From Amorphophallus konjac (taxonomy: Eukaryota > Streptophyta > Magnoliopsida > Alismatales > Araceae): a stretch of DNA of 64,000 nt. The notes below the pieces were generated by a model. The model saw only the letters and a program-made list of their open reading frames with translations. It searched no databases and was not told the origin of the DNA. Location: positions 267,970,698-268,034,697 of the forward strand of contig CM040128.1 in assembly GCA_022559845.1 (NCBI GenBank). Direction: 5' to 3'. Positions 52,661 to 64,000 of this stretch are shown here, one piece after another (position 1 is the first letter of the stretch; every line of letters starts with the position of its first letter). Position numbers and translations under genes: made by a program.

Positions 52661-53233
52661 TGTTACATGGGTATGTCTCACCCTCCACAAACCTTTACCA
52701 AGAAAACCACCCAAGTGGTTACGTACGTGGGTGGCTAAAAATGGGAAGCCGATGGGTGTTTATTTTCCCATGCAATAGATGCGGACAAGTGTTTGAAGGG
52801 GTCTAATGCATGCATTTAAGGAGGAGATCCGTTTCATGCGGTTCTCTTCTCCAAGGTGCAGCAGCCATGGGGTATTCAACCACCATAAATAGAGATCCTC
52901 CTCACCTTGTTTTGGCATCCCCACGGTGAGAGACAAGAGAGCTCTTGTAGAGATAAACAAGAGGGTCTTGGGGAAGAGCGAGTTTGAGAGAGTTTTGTGT
53001 GTGAGGATTTGTTCCTCCGAGTGCAGGGTGTGTACTCTTTGTATTATTCTCCACATCTAGTGAAGTTCCGCTGTCGCCGTCGCCCGTGGACGTAGGGGGG
53101 TAACCTCCGAACCACGTAAATCTTTGTGTTCCTACCTTGTGTGATTGTTCCTTCATCTTTCTCCCTTCTTCTTGTTATACGGATCGAGATCTTGGGGCGT
53201 CACTCTCTCTGTCAGAGCGGTCGTGTCATAACA
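52661..53233 (+). repeat. 5' LTR of copia element
   Basis: It starts TGTTACATGGGTATG and ends GTCGTGTCATAACA. ATAAATAG near 52885 is the likely TATA box. Confidence 0.95.
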
Positions 53234-53236
53234 AAT

Positions 53237-53249
53237 TGGTATCAGAGCC
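53237..53249 (+). promoter_or_regulatory. Primer binding site, initiator Met tRNA type
   Basis: TGGTATCAGAGCC lies three bases after the 5' LTR and matches plant initiator methionine tRNA, the usual copia primer. Confidence 0.92.
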
Positions 53250-53279
53250 AGCCGGGATTTCGATCCGTGTTCCTTGTTG

Positions 53280-56200
53280 ATGGCTACAAAGTCGACATCG
53301 GCAATGAAGTTCGACGTTGAAGTGTTCGATGGAAAGACGAAGGATTTCAACATCTGGCGATTGAAGATGCAGTCCTTGTTAGTACAACAGGGACTGAGCA
53401 AGGCAGTTAAAGGTAACGTGGCTCTGCCGGCCGAGTGGAAAGATGAAGAGAAAGAAGAGTACATGGAGCGTGCTCTTGCAGCAATTCGTCTGTGCTTGGC
53501 AGATGATGTGTTGAGAGAAGTTGCTGATGAAGACACCCCAGCAAAACTCTGGCTCAAGCTCGAGTCAAGGTACATGACGAAGTCTCTCACAAACTGCCTG
53601 TACTTGAAGCAGCGGTTGTTTACTTTTCGCATGAAAGAAGGTATGCCCATTTCCGATCATCTGAACGAGTTTAATAAGATCGTTATAGATCTTAAAAATA
53701 TTGGTGTTAAGGTAGATGATGAGGATCAAGCCCTCATACTCCTATGCTCATTGCCTCCTTCATATGAGCATTTCGTTGATACTTTGCTATATGGGAGAGA
53801 TGATATCTCTGTAGAAGATGTTAAGGCTTCCCTGAACTCTAAGGAGTTGAAACGGCGAGTACTAGAAACTCATGGTGAAGATCGGGCAGATGGCCTGATG
53901 ATGAGAGGGTGAACTGAGAAAAAGGAGTTTGGTAAAAAGGGCAAGGCTAGATCAAAATCCAAGTCAGTAAAGAAGGTAAAATGTTATGAATGCAACCAAA
54001 GGGGGCATATCAAGAAAGATTGTCCAAAATTAAAGGGGAAAGGTAACGTTCAGGAGGAGTCTTCTTCTGATACAGCGAACGTTGTTCAAGAGGAGACTGT
54101 AGAAGACGAGACTGTTCTGTCGGTCTCTACTAGCACTTCCGGGGATGACTGGATTCTTGATTCTGGTTGTACCTTTCACATGTGTCCTCACAGGGAATGG
54201 TTTTCTACTTACACAACATTAAGTAGTGGTACTGTAACCTTGGGAGATAATAGAACTCTTGCAGTTGCAGGAGTCGGTACAATTAGAATCAAGATGTTTG
54301 ACAATGTCATCAGAACTCTAGAATTGCGACATATTCCAGAACTGAAGAAAAGTCTGATCTCCTTGAGTATTTTGGACGTGCATGGATACCGGTTCTCAGC
54401 AGAGAATGGAATCCTAAAAGTTTCTAGAGGTGCATTGGTTGTGATGAAAGGGAAGTTGATTGGTGGCCTTTATCATCTACAAGGCAACACTGTGATGGGC
54501 AGTGCCAATCTGGCACGAAGTTCAGATGATCCTACTCAAGTGTGGCACATGCGACTGGGCCACATGAGTGAAAGAGGCATGATAGAGTTGAGCAAACGAG
54601 ATTTGCTTGATGGTCAGAAGATTGAGAAACTGGATTTCTGTGAGCATTGTGTGTATGGCAAGCAGTGTAGGGTGAAATTCAGTACAGCAGTCCATAGGAC
54701 TAAAGGTACTGTGGATTACATCCACTCTGATCTTTGGGGTCCTGCTCCAGTTGTCTCGAAGGGTGGTGCAAGTTATTTGCTGACCTTTATTGGTGATTTC
54801 TCAAGAAAGGTCTGGGTATATTTTCTGAAGAAAAAGAGTGAGGTGTTCGTCACTTTCAAGCAGTGGAAGGCGTTGATTGAAAGGTAGACTGGTAAGAAGA
54901 TCAAGCGCCTCCGTACTAAAAACGGTATGGAATTCTGCTCAAAAGAATTTGATGATTTCTGCAAGAACGAATGTATCGTTCGACATCGCACTGTAGCAGG
55001 AACACCACAACAGAACGGTATTGCAGAACGGATGAACAGGACACTCTTAGAGAGAGCGAGAAGTATGTTGTCTCAGGCAGGTCTGTCAAAGGCATTTTGG
55101 GCAGAAGCTGTCAACACGGCTTGTTACTTGGTGAATAGATCTCCGTCCACAGCCATAGAGTTGAAAACTCCCGAAGAGGTATGGTCTGGTTCTCCTTCTG
55201 ATTATTCTCACCTTAGAATTTTCGGTTGTCTTGCCTATGCTCATGTCACAGGTGATAAATTAGAGCCAAGGGCAAAGAAGTGCATATTTGTAGGATATGC
55301 ACAGACACAGGGTGTGAAGGCTTATCGATTGTGGTGTACCGATCCTCAGTCACCCAAGTTCATGATTAAAAGAGATGTGACCTTCGATGAGTCTGCAATG
55401 CTCCAGGCGGGAGTGAAATCAACAACAGAAAATGGAGATCAAGTTAGTGGCAAGCAGGGAGAGCTAGAGGTGAAGCTCTCCACAGAAAATGCAGTGCAAG
55501 AGGAGACAGTGCAAGTCCCAGATGAGACAGTTGATGTGCCAGAGAGCAGTACAGCACAACGACAATCCCCTCAAAGGCAGTACATCATTGCAACCGACAG
55601 AAAGCGAAGGGTGATCAGACCACCCAGTAGGTATAGTCATGCTGACATGGTAGCCTTTGCTTTATCTGTTGTAGATGATCTTGAGGGAGAAGAACCATGT
55701 TCTTATAGAGAGGCAATTTCATCAGAAGAATCCTCTAAATGGCAGTTGGCCATGCAAGAGGAGATTGAGTCTCTACAGAAGAACAACACATGGAAGCTGG
55801 TGAAAATACCACCTGGTCAAAAGATTGTGGGGTGTAAATAGGTCTTCAAGAAGAAAGAAGGAATCTCTGGTGTGGAAAATGCTAGATTCAAGGCACGGCT
55901 AGTGGCAAAGGGTTTCACACATCGAGAAGGTATTGACTTCAATGAGGTATTCTCTCTTGTCGTGAAACATACCTCTATTCGTGTGTTGTTTGCCATAGTT
56001 GCTTTACTTGATTTAGAGCTAGAGCAACTGGATGTTAAGACAACGTTCTTACATGGTGAGTTGGAGGAGGAAATCTACATGTACCAGCCAGAAGGGTTCG
56101 TGACTTCTGGTAAGGAAGATCATGTGTGCCTGTTAAAGAAGTCTTTGTATGGCTTAAAGCAATCACCTAGACAGTGGTACCAGAGATTTGATACTTTTAT

Positions 56201-57263
56201 GCTAAGTCATAGTTACACTAGAAGTGATTATGATAGCTGTGTGTATCATAAAAGGCTTCCAGATGGTTCGTTTATTTACTTATTGCTGTACGTAGATGAC
56301 ATGTTGATAGCTGCCAAGAACATGTCAGAAATTAACCACTTAAAATCTCAGTTGAATGGTGAATTCGAGATGAAAGATCTTGGAGCGGTAAAGAAGATCT
56401 TGGGAATGGAGATTCACGGAGACCATAGCACTGGAAGGTTGTACTTGTCACAGAAGAAGTACGTGGAGAAGGTGCTAGAGCGGTTCGTCATGAAAGATTG
56501 CAAGGTTGTGAGGACTCCATTGGCAGCCCACTTCAGATTGTCTGTTGATGATTCACCGAAGACAGAGAAGGAGATGGAACTGATGTCTAAAGTTCCATAT
56601 GCGGGTGCAATTGGTAGCATTATGTATGCCATGGTATGTACTCGACCTGATATTTCTCATGCTGTTAGTGTGGTTAGCAGGTATATGGGAAATCCTGGGA
56701 AGGTCCACTGGGAGGCTGTGAAGTGGATTCTTCGTTACCTCAGAGGTGCTTCAGATGTGAGCCTGGTATTTCAGAAAGGAAGCAGTGATGGTAGTCAGCT
56801 GGTTGGCTACGTCGATTCAGATTATGCTGGTGATCTGGATAAGAGGAGATCCCTGACAGGTTATGTCTTTACTTTCTCAGGCTGTGCTATTAGTTGGAAG
56901 GCTGTTTTGCAGTCTACTGTGGCTTTGTCTACTATAGAGGCAGAGTATATGGCAGCGGCAGAGGGAGTGAAAGAAGCCTTGTGGCTGAGAGGTTTGGTCA
57001 GCAATCTGGGTCTTATACAGGAGACGACTCCGGTGTACTGTGATAGTCAGAGTGCTATACATCTGACCAAAAATCAGATGTACCATGAGAGGACCAAACA
57101 CATCGACGTCAGGTATCACTTTGTTCGTGATGTTGTCTTGCAGGGTACCGTAGCTGTTCAGAAGATTTCTACAGCAGAGAACCCTGCAGACATTCTGACG
57201 AAGCACATTCCTTCAGAAAAGTTCAGGCAGTGCCTGGACTCGGTCAGTTTGCAGAGCACGTGA
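53280..57263 (+). pseudogene. Copia gag-pol with three nonsense codons and an altered integrase triad
   Basis: A single frame of about 1328 codons is broken by TGA at 53910-53912, TAG at 54885-54887 and TAG at 55839-55841, all without frameshift. Recognisable parts: gag ([20 protein letters not shown]), zinc knuckle CYECNQRGHIKKDC, protease DWILDSGCTFHM, integrase HHCC region and DYIHSDLWGP, RT with LYVDDMLIA, and RNase H with GYVDSDYAGDLDKRRSLTGY. The second integrase Asp, normally in the TDNG motif, is Lys here (LRTKNGMEF), which should abolish strand transfer. The element is therefore inactive in protein though structurally complete. Confidence 0.93.
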
Positions 57264-57353
57264 GATGGCCCCGGCAGGGGCATTGGCGGTAACGGTGATC
57301 GTAATAGAGCTTGGCACTAGATGCGGCTTGTGAAGATGAGCCAAGAGGAGAAT

Positions 57354-57926
57354 TGTTACGTGGGTATGTCTCACCCTCCACAAACCTTTACCAAGAAAAC
57401 CACCCAAGTGGTTACGTACGTGGGTGGCTAAAAATGGGAAACCGATGGGTGTTTATTTTCCCATGCAATAGATGCGGACAAGTGTTTGAAGGGGTCTAAT
57501 GCATGCATTTAAGGAGGAGATCCGTTTCATGCGGTTCTCTTCTCCAAGGTGCAGCAGCCATGGGGTATTCAACCACAATAAATAGAGATCCTCCTCACCT
57601 TGTTTTGGCATCCCCACGGTGAGAGACAAGAGAGCTCTTGTAGAGAGAAACAAGAGGGTCTTGGGGAAGAGTGAGTTTGAGAGAGTTTTGTGTGTGAGGA
57701 TTTGTTCCTCCGAGTGCAGGGTGTGTACTCTTTGTATTATTCTTCACATCTAGTGAAGTTTCGCTGTCGCCGTCGCCCGTGGACGTAGGGGGGTAACATC
57801 CGAACCACGTAAATCTTTGTGTTCCTACCTTGTGTGATTGTTCCTTCATCTTTCTCCCTTATTCTTATTGTACGGATCGAGATCTTGGGGCGTCACTCTG
57901 TCTGTCAGAGCGGTCGTGTCATAACA
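57354..57926 (+). repeat. 3' LTR of copia element
   Basis: Same length and termini as the 5' LTR (TGTTACG..TCATAACA), preceded by a purine-rich CCAAGAGGAGAAT. Confidence 0.95.
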
Positions 57927-58712
57927 GAGCACACTTGCCCAGTAGGTATCTTCGCATCAACATGAAGGCACTATTAAAATAATTAACATTTTAACTCTAG
58001 AGGAATAAGGTAAAATCATGCGAATGCGATGAATCACGCGATTAAACCAAAGTAACAAGATGATCATGTAAGATAGAATGAACAAGTATGAACTAGCAAA
58101 AATGTAACAAGAGTGTAGCATGGCCTTTCATGAACAAGAATATAATGAGAATACCCTTTCACTTTTCACTTTCATAACCATAAAGGTTACGCACTAGAAC
58201 GTCAATCACGTAGCAATTCACTAGATTTTCACGAGTGCACATGGATTTCACTTATTTATAAAGAAAGTACTCCTAGCGCAATGCGACACCAGTAGCATCA
58301 TACCCTATGGTTTATAATAGTATACTTCCGACAATTAGCCGAGGGGACTAGCATAGAGCCCTTGGACACAATCAGCGCCCGAACTGCATCTTCACGTATA
58401 AATCAAGCTACTTCCATGAGTGTATCAATAAAGCGTGACCAGTAATATAACAATTTCAATCAATAAGCTCATGACAACAACTATCAAAGAGTGAATGCTT
58501 CAATTAAGAATATGAGAGATCAAGAATGACTTAAGACGATATTATCCTCATGGGAATAATTCGGTAGCATAACGGTACATTCGTTATCTTTCATAATTTA
58601 AATTAAGTTTCTTTGGACAATATGACAAGTCCTAAACCATCAATAATCCATCTAGGAACATTAGAATATCAACCCTTGGGTTAAACCTCGGGTTAATGTA
58701 CTCAAGAACTGT

Positions 58713-59557
58713 GACGGTCAATTAATGGCCGTTACATGAACATAACGGTCTAGTGTTGGGCCGTTAGAAAGGCTGAATCCAGAAAAAGGAAATTGGACTC
58801 AGTACAATGTGACGGTCATATATTAGGCCGTTAGACATTCCTGACGGTCGAATATATATCCGTTACATATCCAGAACCAGAAAATATCGATAGTGCTTTC
58901 TAATAATTGGGCTTTCATGGTACAACCAACTCGGTATCCTAGTGGGAATCCCAGGCTCGTGGAGAATTACGGAGACCTTGAAACAAGATTTTCTATTCCA
59001 TTGGAAGGAATATCCAATAGAGAGGTCCTCAAGTTCAGTAATATGTTCCTATAGTGCAAAAGTGTGAACTAATGGTCATATATCAGAATATATGCCATGT
59101 ACTTAAAGAATTGACTCTATAGATAGGAAAAAGATTGTGTAGCGATGTGAAACCATGATAAAACTCCGTCAATACAATACTTAAAATCATAGTTTAAATT
59201 CAAACTATAGAGTTTAGGCAATGAAATTAACATATGCTTTTAAAAATAACTCAAAATACTTAGAACATGAATTTTCCTATCATGAATCAATTAATAAACT
59301 CTACTTAGATAACTAGGGTTATTTATAAGTAAGTTTGACTGTCCTCAGTCCTGTCTCGGGTTGATAGAAAATAGCACTCTGACGGTCTAATATGGGCGCG
59401 TCACAGGGATGTGACGGTTTATCGGGGGGCCGTTATAGTATTGTAACGCACTTACTTTGGTCCGTCAGAGACAACAGAGGAATTGAAATATAACAGAGGG
59501 TGTGACGGCTGATCGTAAGGTCGTTACAATCTCCTGACGGTCCAACGTTAATCCGTC
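58713..59557. repeat. 22-nt palindromic modules with exact 10-nt spacers in Tekay-like LTR
   Basis: Modules lie at 58713-58733 (21 nt), 58744-58765, 58811-58832, 58843-58864, 59381-59402, 59413-59434, 59445-59466, 59504-59525 and 59536-59557. Within each cluster the spacer is exactly 10 nt. The consensus RACGGTC-N8-GRCCGTY is the one seen in the Tat element, although this LTR belongs to a different lineage. Confidence 0.95.
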
Positions 59558-60889
59558 AGAGCTTCTGCTGACAAAAAAAGATAAGGAACTATATCCCATG
59601 CAAAAAAAATCACAATAACCAACTATTCTAGCCATGATAACAAAGTAAAAGCCATCTAGATACATAGGTTTCAGTGAATTATCAAGATAGTACCTTTTTA
59701 TTTTCCATTAAGGCTAAAGATATGCATGTATGCATGTCCCGACTTAAACATGAAATTCATGATCTGTAGTGCATGTAATCAAGTAAAATCAGAGAGCTTT
59801 TATCCCTAACATGTTATTTTTGCCGTTCATGAGATAACCTACCTCTTAACTGGACTTTAAACTTCTAATTTGAGTCTTCAAGACACGCCATAGTTCCCTT
59901 CTTCCTGTAGTTTTTGAGCAACTTCTCGTCGCTCTAACTCCTCAGTCTCTTGACCTAAGGACGTGAAATTTGGAGGTTAGGAAGATGAAACTATTGGGAA
60001 CAAAAAGTTCTAAAGCATCTAACTCTAATTACCTCGTTTAGGCTCTCTAATTTTCTGATCTTCAGTACCCTGTGGCACAGTTTCCTGGGTTGACGTGATG
60101 AAACCAGCAACTTTGGAAGATCCTAACTCCTTGGATACTCGATCTCCTAACATGAAAATTTGAGAGTAGTTAGTCTAAAGTATTATAAACAAAAAGTTCT
60201 AAAGAAATTATCTAAAATTGTGACTCCTTACCTTGATTCCTCGCGAGTAAAATTAAGGGTCACTCAGTTCGGAACTAGGTCATATTTATAGGATTTTGAC
60301 TAGGGTTTGAGGATTAGATCGATTCTGGAGTCCTTGTTAAGGCTTAGATCGACTTCTAAGAGTCCTTACACCTCTACTAGTCTTCTCATCTCGATCCCTA
60401 AGAGATAGACTAGTAAAAATCTAATCTTTTTACTCTTTCTTCACTTCACGGAACTGACAGAGCGTAACGGTCGTTGTTAGGTTCGGTGCAGTATTCAGAG
60501 GGGGGGGTAAATGAATATAACCCTTTAAAAACCTTTACCCAATTAAAGGGTTATGATGCTCACTAACTATCTAGAGTGCTGACTAGACAGATGTATCAAA
60601 TCTGAAGGACTAAATAGCAGTAGCACCATTCTTCCACTCAAATAAACTTTCGCTCACTCAACGGATTAAACACTCAGAACAAGATCTGATCAACCACTTG
60701 GAGCGCCCCTATGCAAACATCTAGCGGAAGCAAAACATATAGAGAAATCAGACCACTGCACAGAGGATTTTTAGGTGGTTCGGTCCTCCAGACCTACATC
60801 CACCCCACACTCAAACCGAGTGTGGCTTCCACTAGCTCACGCTAGAAACAGCAGACTCAGTCTGCAACAAATGCTGCCAAACAGCTTGA

Positions 60890-61225
60890 CCAGGGGAACA
60901 GCCTCCCCTCTTCCTCCCAACCGGAGGGAACCACTAGTGACACCAGTCACTAGCAAACCAGAGACACACGGTCTCTCTTCCTCCAGACCTGGAGGGAACC
61001 CCTGGACTTGAATCCACAAGCCCAGAACCGGAGACAAGTCTCCCTTCCTCCAACCCGGAGGGAAACCTAGAGACCCAAGTCTCTCTTCCTCTGAACCCCA
61101 GAGGGAAGCACAACCGGAGATAAATCTCCCTTCCTCCAACCCGGAGGGAACCCACAAGCAGCCCACCTGCTGCTTGCAACCGGAGGTATCAATCTCCCTT
61201 CTCCTGAACTAACAGGAGGAACCCC
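60890..61225. repeat. TTCCTCC..GGAGGGAA hairpin array in copia LTR
   Basis: Six to seven hairpins with arms CTTCCTCC and GGAGGGAA and loops of 4-6 nt recur every 40-70 bp, for example near 60909, 60979, 61052, 61086 and 61131, with variants (CTCCTG..CAGGAG near 61201). Arm changes are partly matched (CCTCTG opposite CAGAGG). Confidence 0.85.
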
Positions 61226-61839
61226 GACCTCTCTACAGAGTATCGGAAACACAGCAAACCAGAAAACAAAGGAAAAACAATAAACGAAAATGACTTCAGC
61301 AAAACAGAAAGCTGAAAGATGAAGTGCACAATGTGGCTCTCAACGGAGCTGACTGGCCTGGATTTGATCCACGGTCCAGTAGACGGATCTTCAGGTAAGA
61401 TCTTCCTACTTCTCCACGAGCTCTCTTGCTCACTCTCTATCTTTCTTTCTCTTTCTTCTGCTCTTCTCTCACTCTCTGCTTCTTCTTCTCTTCACACTCT
61501 TCTCGAGCTCTCTACCTCTCTTCTTCTCCTTCTGCTCTTCTTCTTTCTCTTTTCTTTTTCTATCTGGATCGTGGCTCTCTGTATGAGCTTTTCTTCACGC
61601 CAACTCGATCACCTTCATCTGTGGACGAAGGTCTCATATATATAGCAGCAACAGCAGCATCAGCCACGACGTGTGACCTCCACATTTCCAGCCCTAATCG
61701 GACCACGTGGCAGTCTCTCAGCAGGCTTCATTCCAGCCTCGGATCACGTGCTGCCCAGGTGTGTGGAATGTTCTTCCTCGGATCTGCAAGGAGATGAAAA
61801 TCATTAAAGCTGAGGGCCATAGGAACTAAAGCTGCACGA

Positions 61840-63160
61840 AGTATGTAATAGAAATACTAGATGCACTGAGAACGACACGAAGAAGATGAAAACAGCACGA
61901 GGTAATAAGAAGAACGACACGAGATACATTGTAACAGAACAGACACAACGAAGAGACCGACACGAAGTGAAACAAGAATGACATGAAATGTCAACAAGGA
62001 GAACGTTACGAGATACATACGATGACAAAGGCACGAAGTAAAGAAAACGACACGTTGCAAACAAGCAAGACACGAGGTCTACGTAAAGCAACACGAAGTG
62101 TGGTCAAAGCAAGAACGACACGAGGTGGTGACACAGAAAGCAACACGAAGACATGAAACAACACTTAAGACGAAGTTGACACGGAGTGAAAATGACACGA
62201 GGTCTGGGAGACACGACACAAAGTCACAAGAACGACAGTAACCAACACGAAGTGTGGTTACGAAACATGAACGACACGAAGTGTGAAAACATAACACGAA
62301 GTCACAAGAAGAGCAGTAACCAACACGAAGTGTGGTTACAGAACAAAAACGACACGAGGTCACAAGACAAACGACACGAAGTCCAAAGGTGACAAAACAG
62401 ATACTACAAAGAGAACGACACGAGGTAGAAAGAAAACAACACGAAGTAAATCAATAACGACACGAAGTGTTACTGTAACAACAAACACTACGAAGTTACG
62501 AATACAAAAAGCAACACGGAGATATAGAGAAGTAAAACCGACACGAAGTGTGGTTACAAAAATAAAAGGACACGAGGTATAGGAAGAACAACACGACCAC
62601 GAAAAAGAGTTGACACGGAGTGTGGTCAAGGCGAGAAGGACACGAAGTCTAACGAGAAAACAGCACGAAGACAAGAACACAAAAACTAACACGAAGACAT
62701 AATTGTGAAAACACCACGAGGAGATAGACAGCAAGGAGAATGACACGAAAGTGAAACGACACTTGAACCTAGACCGACATAAAGATCCAGCGAAAAAATG
62801 ACTCGAAGACAGAAATACACAAGCACGACATGAACTAAGGATGACATGGGGACAACACAGTCACATAGGCTGCACGAAGTGAAAGACAACACGGTTATCT
62901 CGACACGTGATGAAATGGTGGAAGTAGAAGAACAACTCGAAGACGAAAACGACACGAGCTGAATTTAACACAAAGGCGAAGACAGACACTGACACGAGGT
63001 GTGGACACGAAGCAAGAATGACATGAGGTTCAGGGAAACCAACACGAAGACAGAAACAGTACGGACACACGAAGTATTACCTCTTAGCAGCTTTTTCTTG
63101 TAAAGCATGGAAATCAACACGAAGTGTTGTAAGCTCAGACGACACGAGATTTTTTCGTGT
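61840..63160. repeat. ACACGAAGT/GTGT array (1.3 kb) in copia LTR
   Basis: The motif ACACGA(A/G)GT, often completed to the short palindrome ACACGAAGTGT, occurs some forty or more times at irregular 20-35 bp intervals, usually preceded by AACG or AAC. Between copies the sequence is purine-rich and variable. Long open frames across it on the minus strand are repeat artefacts. Confidence 0.9.
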
Positions 63161-63681
63161 TAGTGAGGGGAAACAACACATAGACTCAAGTACAGAGACA
63201 GCACGAAGACGATGTACAGTCTGATGTACAGACTTTGAAGAACAGTCTAATGTATAGACTTGTGGATTGAAGGTGATGTATAGATCATGCACATACCAGA
63301 AGTCTAACACACACAATATATCAGTCATACACGTGCATTCTCCAGATGATATACAAATCACAATCATGAAGCTATCATCAAAGCACAATGTCAGCAGATA
63401 AACTGAATGAGCATATGAAGTCCTGAATGAACATCTCATCAGGATGACTCACAATGATTACCATCAAACACCAATCATCAAAACCAGATAAATCATTAAA
63501 ACCACAGCAATGAATGTTTTATGCATCAGTTTAACATGTAACAGGACTGAAACATCAAATATGTTAGTCTAAACTGAGCAGCAAGATGACTGAACATTTG
63601 ATTAACTCACATCAACAACCAATCATCAAAGCCATCATTAAAACCATCATCAAAACCAAAACCACATGTATGGGCACAACA

Positions 63682-64000
63682 ATCTCCCCCTTTTTGATGA
63701 TGGCAACACTTTCAATACATTGAGTCATTCTGATGATGTGAGGCATTCTGAGGCATTCTGAAGACTCAAATTATTCTCCCCCTTTGACTTCATCAAAAAG
63801 AAAAATAATTTGAGAAATTATAGCATGTATAAGAGTTCAGTCAATTTCTCCCCCTTTCAAGAACATGATTCTCCCTTTTTGGCAAACAATCTCCCCCTTT
63901 GATATAAACAAAATAAACCATGGGAAGGGTTAAATGCAAAAATGCAGATGCAACAAGGAATGCAATACTCCCCCTAAGTATGTGAATGCAAGGTCACAAA
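63682..64000 (-). mobile_element. SIRE-like copia internal 3' region (continues off-window)
   Basis: Besides the polypurine tract next to the LTR, four more AAGGGGGAGA-like tracts (as CTCCCCCTTT on +, near 63775, 63847, 63892 and 63968) lie in the 300 bases before the window ends. Repeated PPT-like tracts upstream of the 3' LTR are characteristic of SIRE/Maximus and related copia elements. No coding sequence is reached. Confidence 0.7.

Larger units (their letters stand above)
52661..57926 (+). mobile_element. Complete Ty1/copia element, Tork-like (5.27 kb)
   Basis: Two 573-bp LTRs (52661-53233 and 57354-57926) flank one gag-pol frame. Flanks GACCA (52656-52660) and GAGCA (57927-57931) match at four of five bases. 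I see about a dozen substitutions between the LTRs. Domain order gag-protease-integrase-RT-RNase H is that of copia elements, and the gag N-terminus resembles Tnt1/Tork types. It is nested inside the reversed Tekay-like LTR. Confidence 0.95.
52284..60474 (-). repeat. Tekay-like LTR, split by a copia element and cut by another
   Basis: The left piece (52284-52660) begins TGTCACGTCCCGAGCC, like the Tekay LTRs at 22658 and 30312. The right piece (57927-60474) continues with comparable features (GCCCAGTAGG, AACCTCGGGTTAAT). Together they give about 2.9 kb. The 5' end of the LTR (TGTAGC.. on the minus strand) is not reached before a copia LTR interrupts at 60475. No pol region is visible, so it could be a solo LTR or the 3' LTR of an element continuing right of the window. 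Confidence 0.75.
60475..63681 (-). repeat. 3' LTR (3.2 kb) of a SIRE-like copia element
   Basis: Minus-strand ends are TGTTGTGCCCATACATG (63681) and CCGAACCTAACA (60475), TG..CA. It is preceded on the minus strand by the tract AAAAAGGGGGAGAT (63682-63695), the hallmark junction of SIRE/Maximus-type elements. The LTR is long for the group and includes two repeat arrays (separate entries). TATATATA near 61640 could be its promoter. The element interrupts the Tekay-like LTR. Confidence 0.75.

Noticed and set aside
61319..61797. Leucine/serine-rich frames
   Set aside because: They come from a CT-rich stretch of the copia LTR and lack any family resemblance.

Overview
This window reads as nuclear DNA of a flowering plant, most likely a monocot. 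The evidence is nested plant LTR-retrotransposons (Ty3/gypsy Tekay and Tat lineages, Ty1/copia Tork- and SIRE-like), plant DNA-transposon debris (hAT, Mutator-type MITE, CACTA end) and spliced class I/II GH19 chitinase genes. The monocot call rests on overall resemblance of the chitinases and is an inference. No bacterial-style operons, rRNA or tRNA genes were seen. The chitinases are the only recognisable host genes.

Layout. 1-5742: 3' part of a Tekay-like element on + (intact pol, PPT, 2.4 kb 3' LTR), inserted into an LTR-like segment on - (to about 7051). About 7430-18777: 5'-truncated Tat-lineage element on +, with a broken integrase, an 8.5 kb 3' region and a 3' LTR starting at 17095. 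That 3' region carries two intron-containing genes in antisense: a DUF7745/PMD-like gene (11708-10271) and a seven-exon plant-mobile-domain gene ending in a coiled coil (15829-12797). 18778-21950: truncated Tekay-like LTR on -. 22658-33363: complete Tekay-lineage element on - with two 3.05 kb LTRs, next to a hAT transposase relic (33432-34242).

About 36300-52283 is a chitinase cluster built from segmental duplications. Copy 1 (37325-38777) encodes signal peptide, hevein domain, Pro/Thr hinge and GH19 domain. Copy 2 (43030-43961) is a deletion-riddled pseudogene. Copy 3 (49341-50555) lacks the hevein domain and has a 560 bp DNA element in its last codons, giving a transposon-derived tail. A CACTA terminus and a MITE with a perfect 9 bp target duplication lie between copies 2 and 3. 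52284-60474: another Tekay-like LTR on -, split by a complete Tork-like copia element (52661-57926) and cut at 60475 by the 3.2 kb LTR of a SIRE-like copia element on - that runs off the window.

Most unusual pattern: the non-coding parts of nearly every LTR element here carry arrays of 21-24 nt imperfect palindromes separated by short spacers (often exactly 22 + 10 nt, or 24 + 9 nt). The arms differ between elements but are complementary within a module, and in one array they covary. The second highlight is the seven-exon antisense PMD gene: all six introns are phase 0 and the five short ones look alike.
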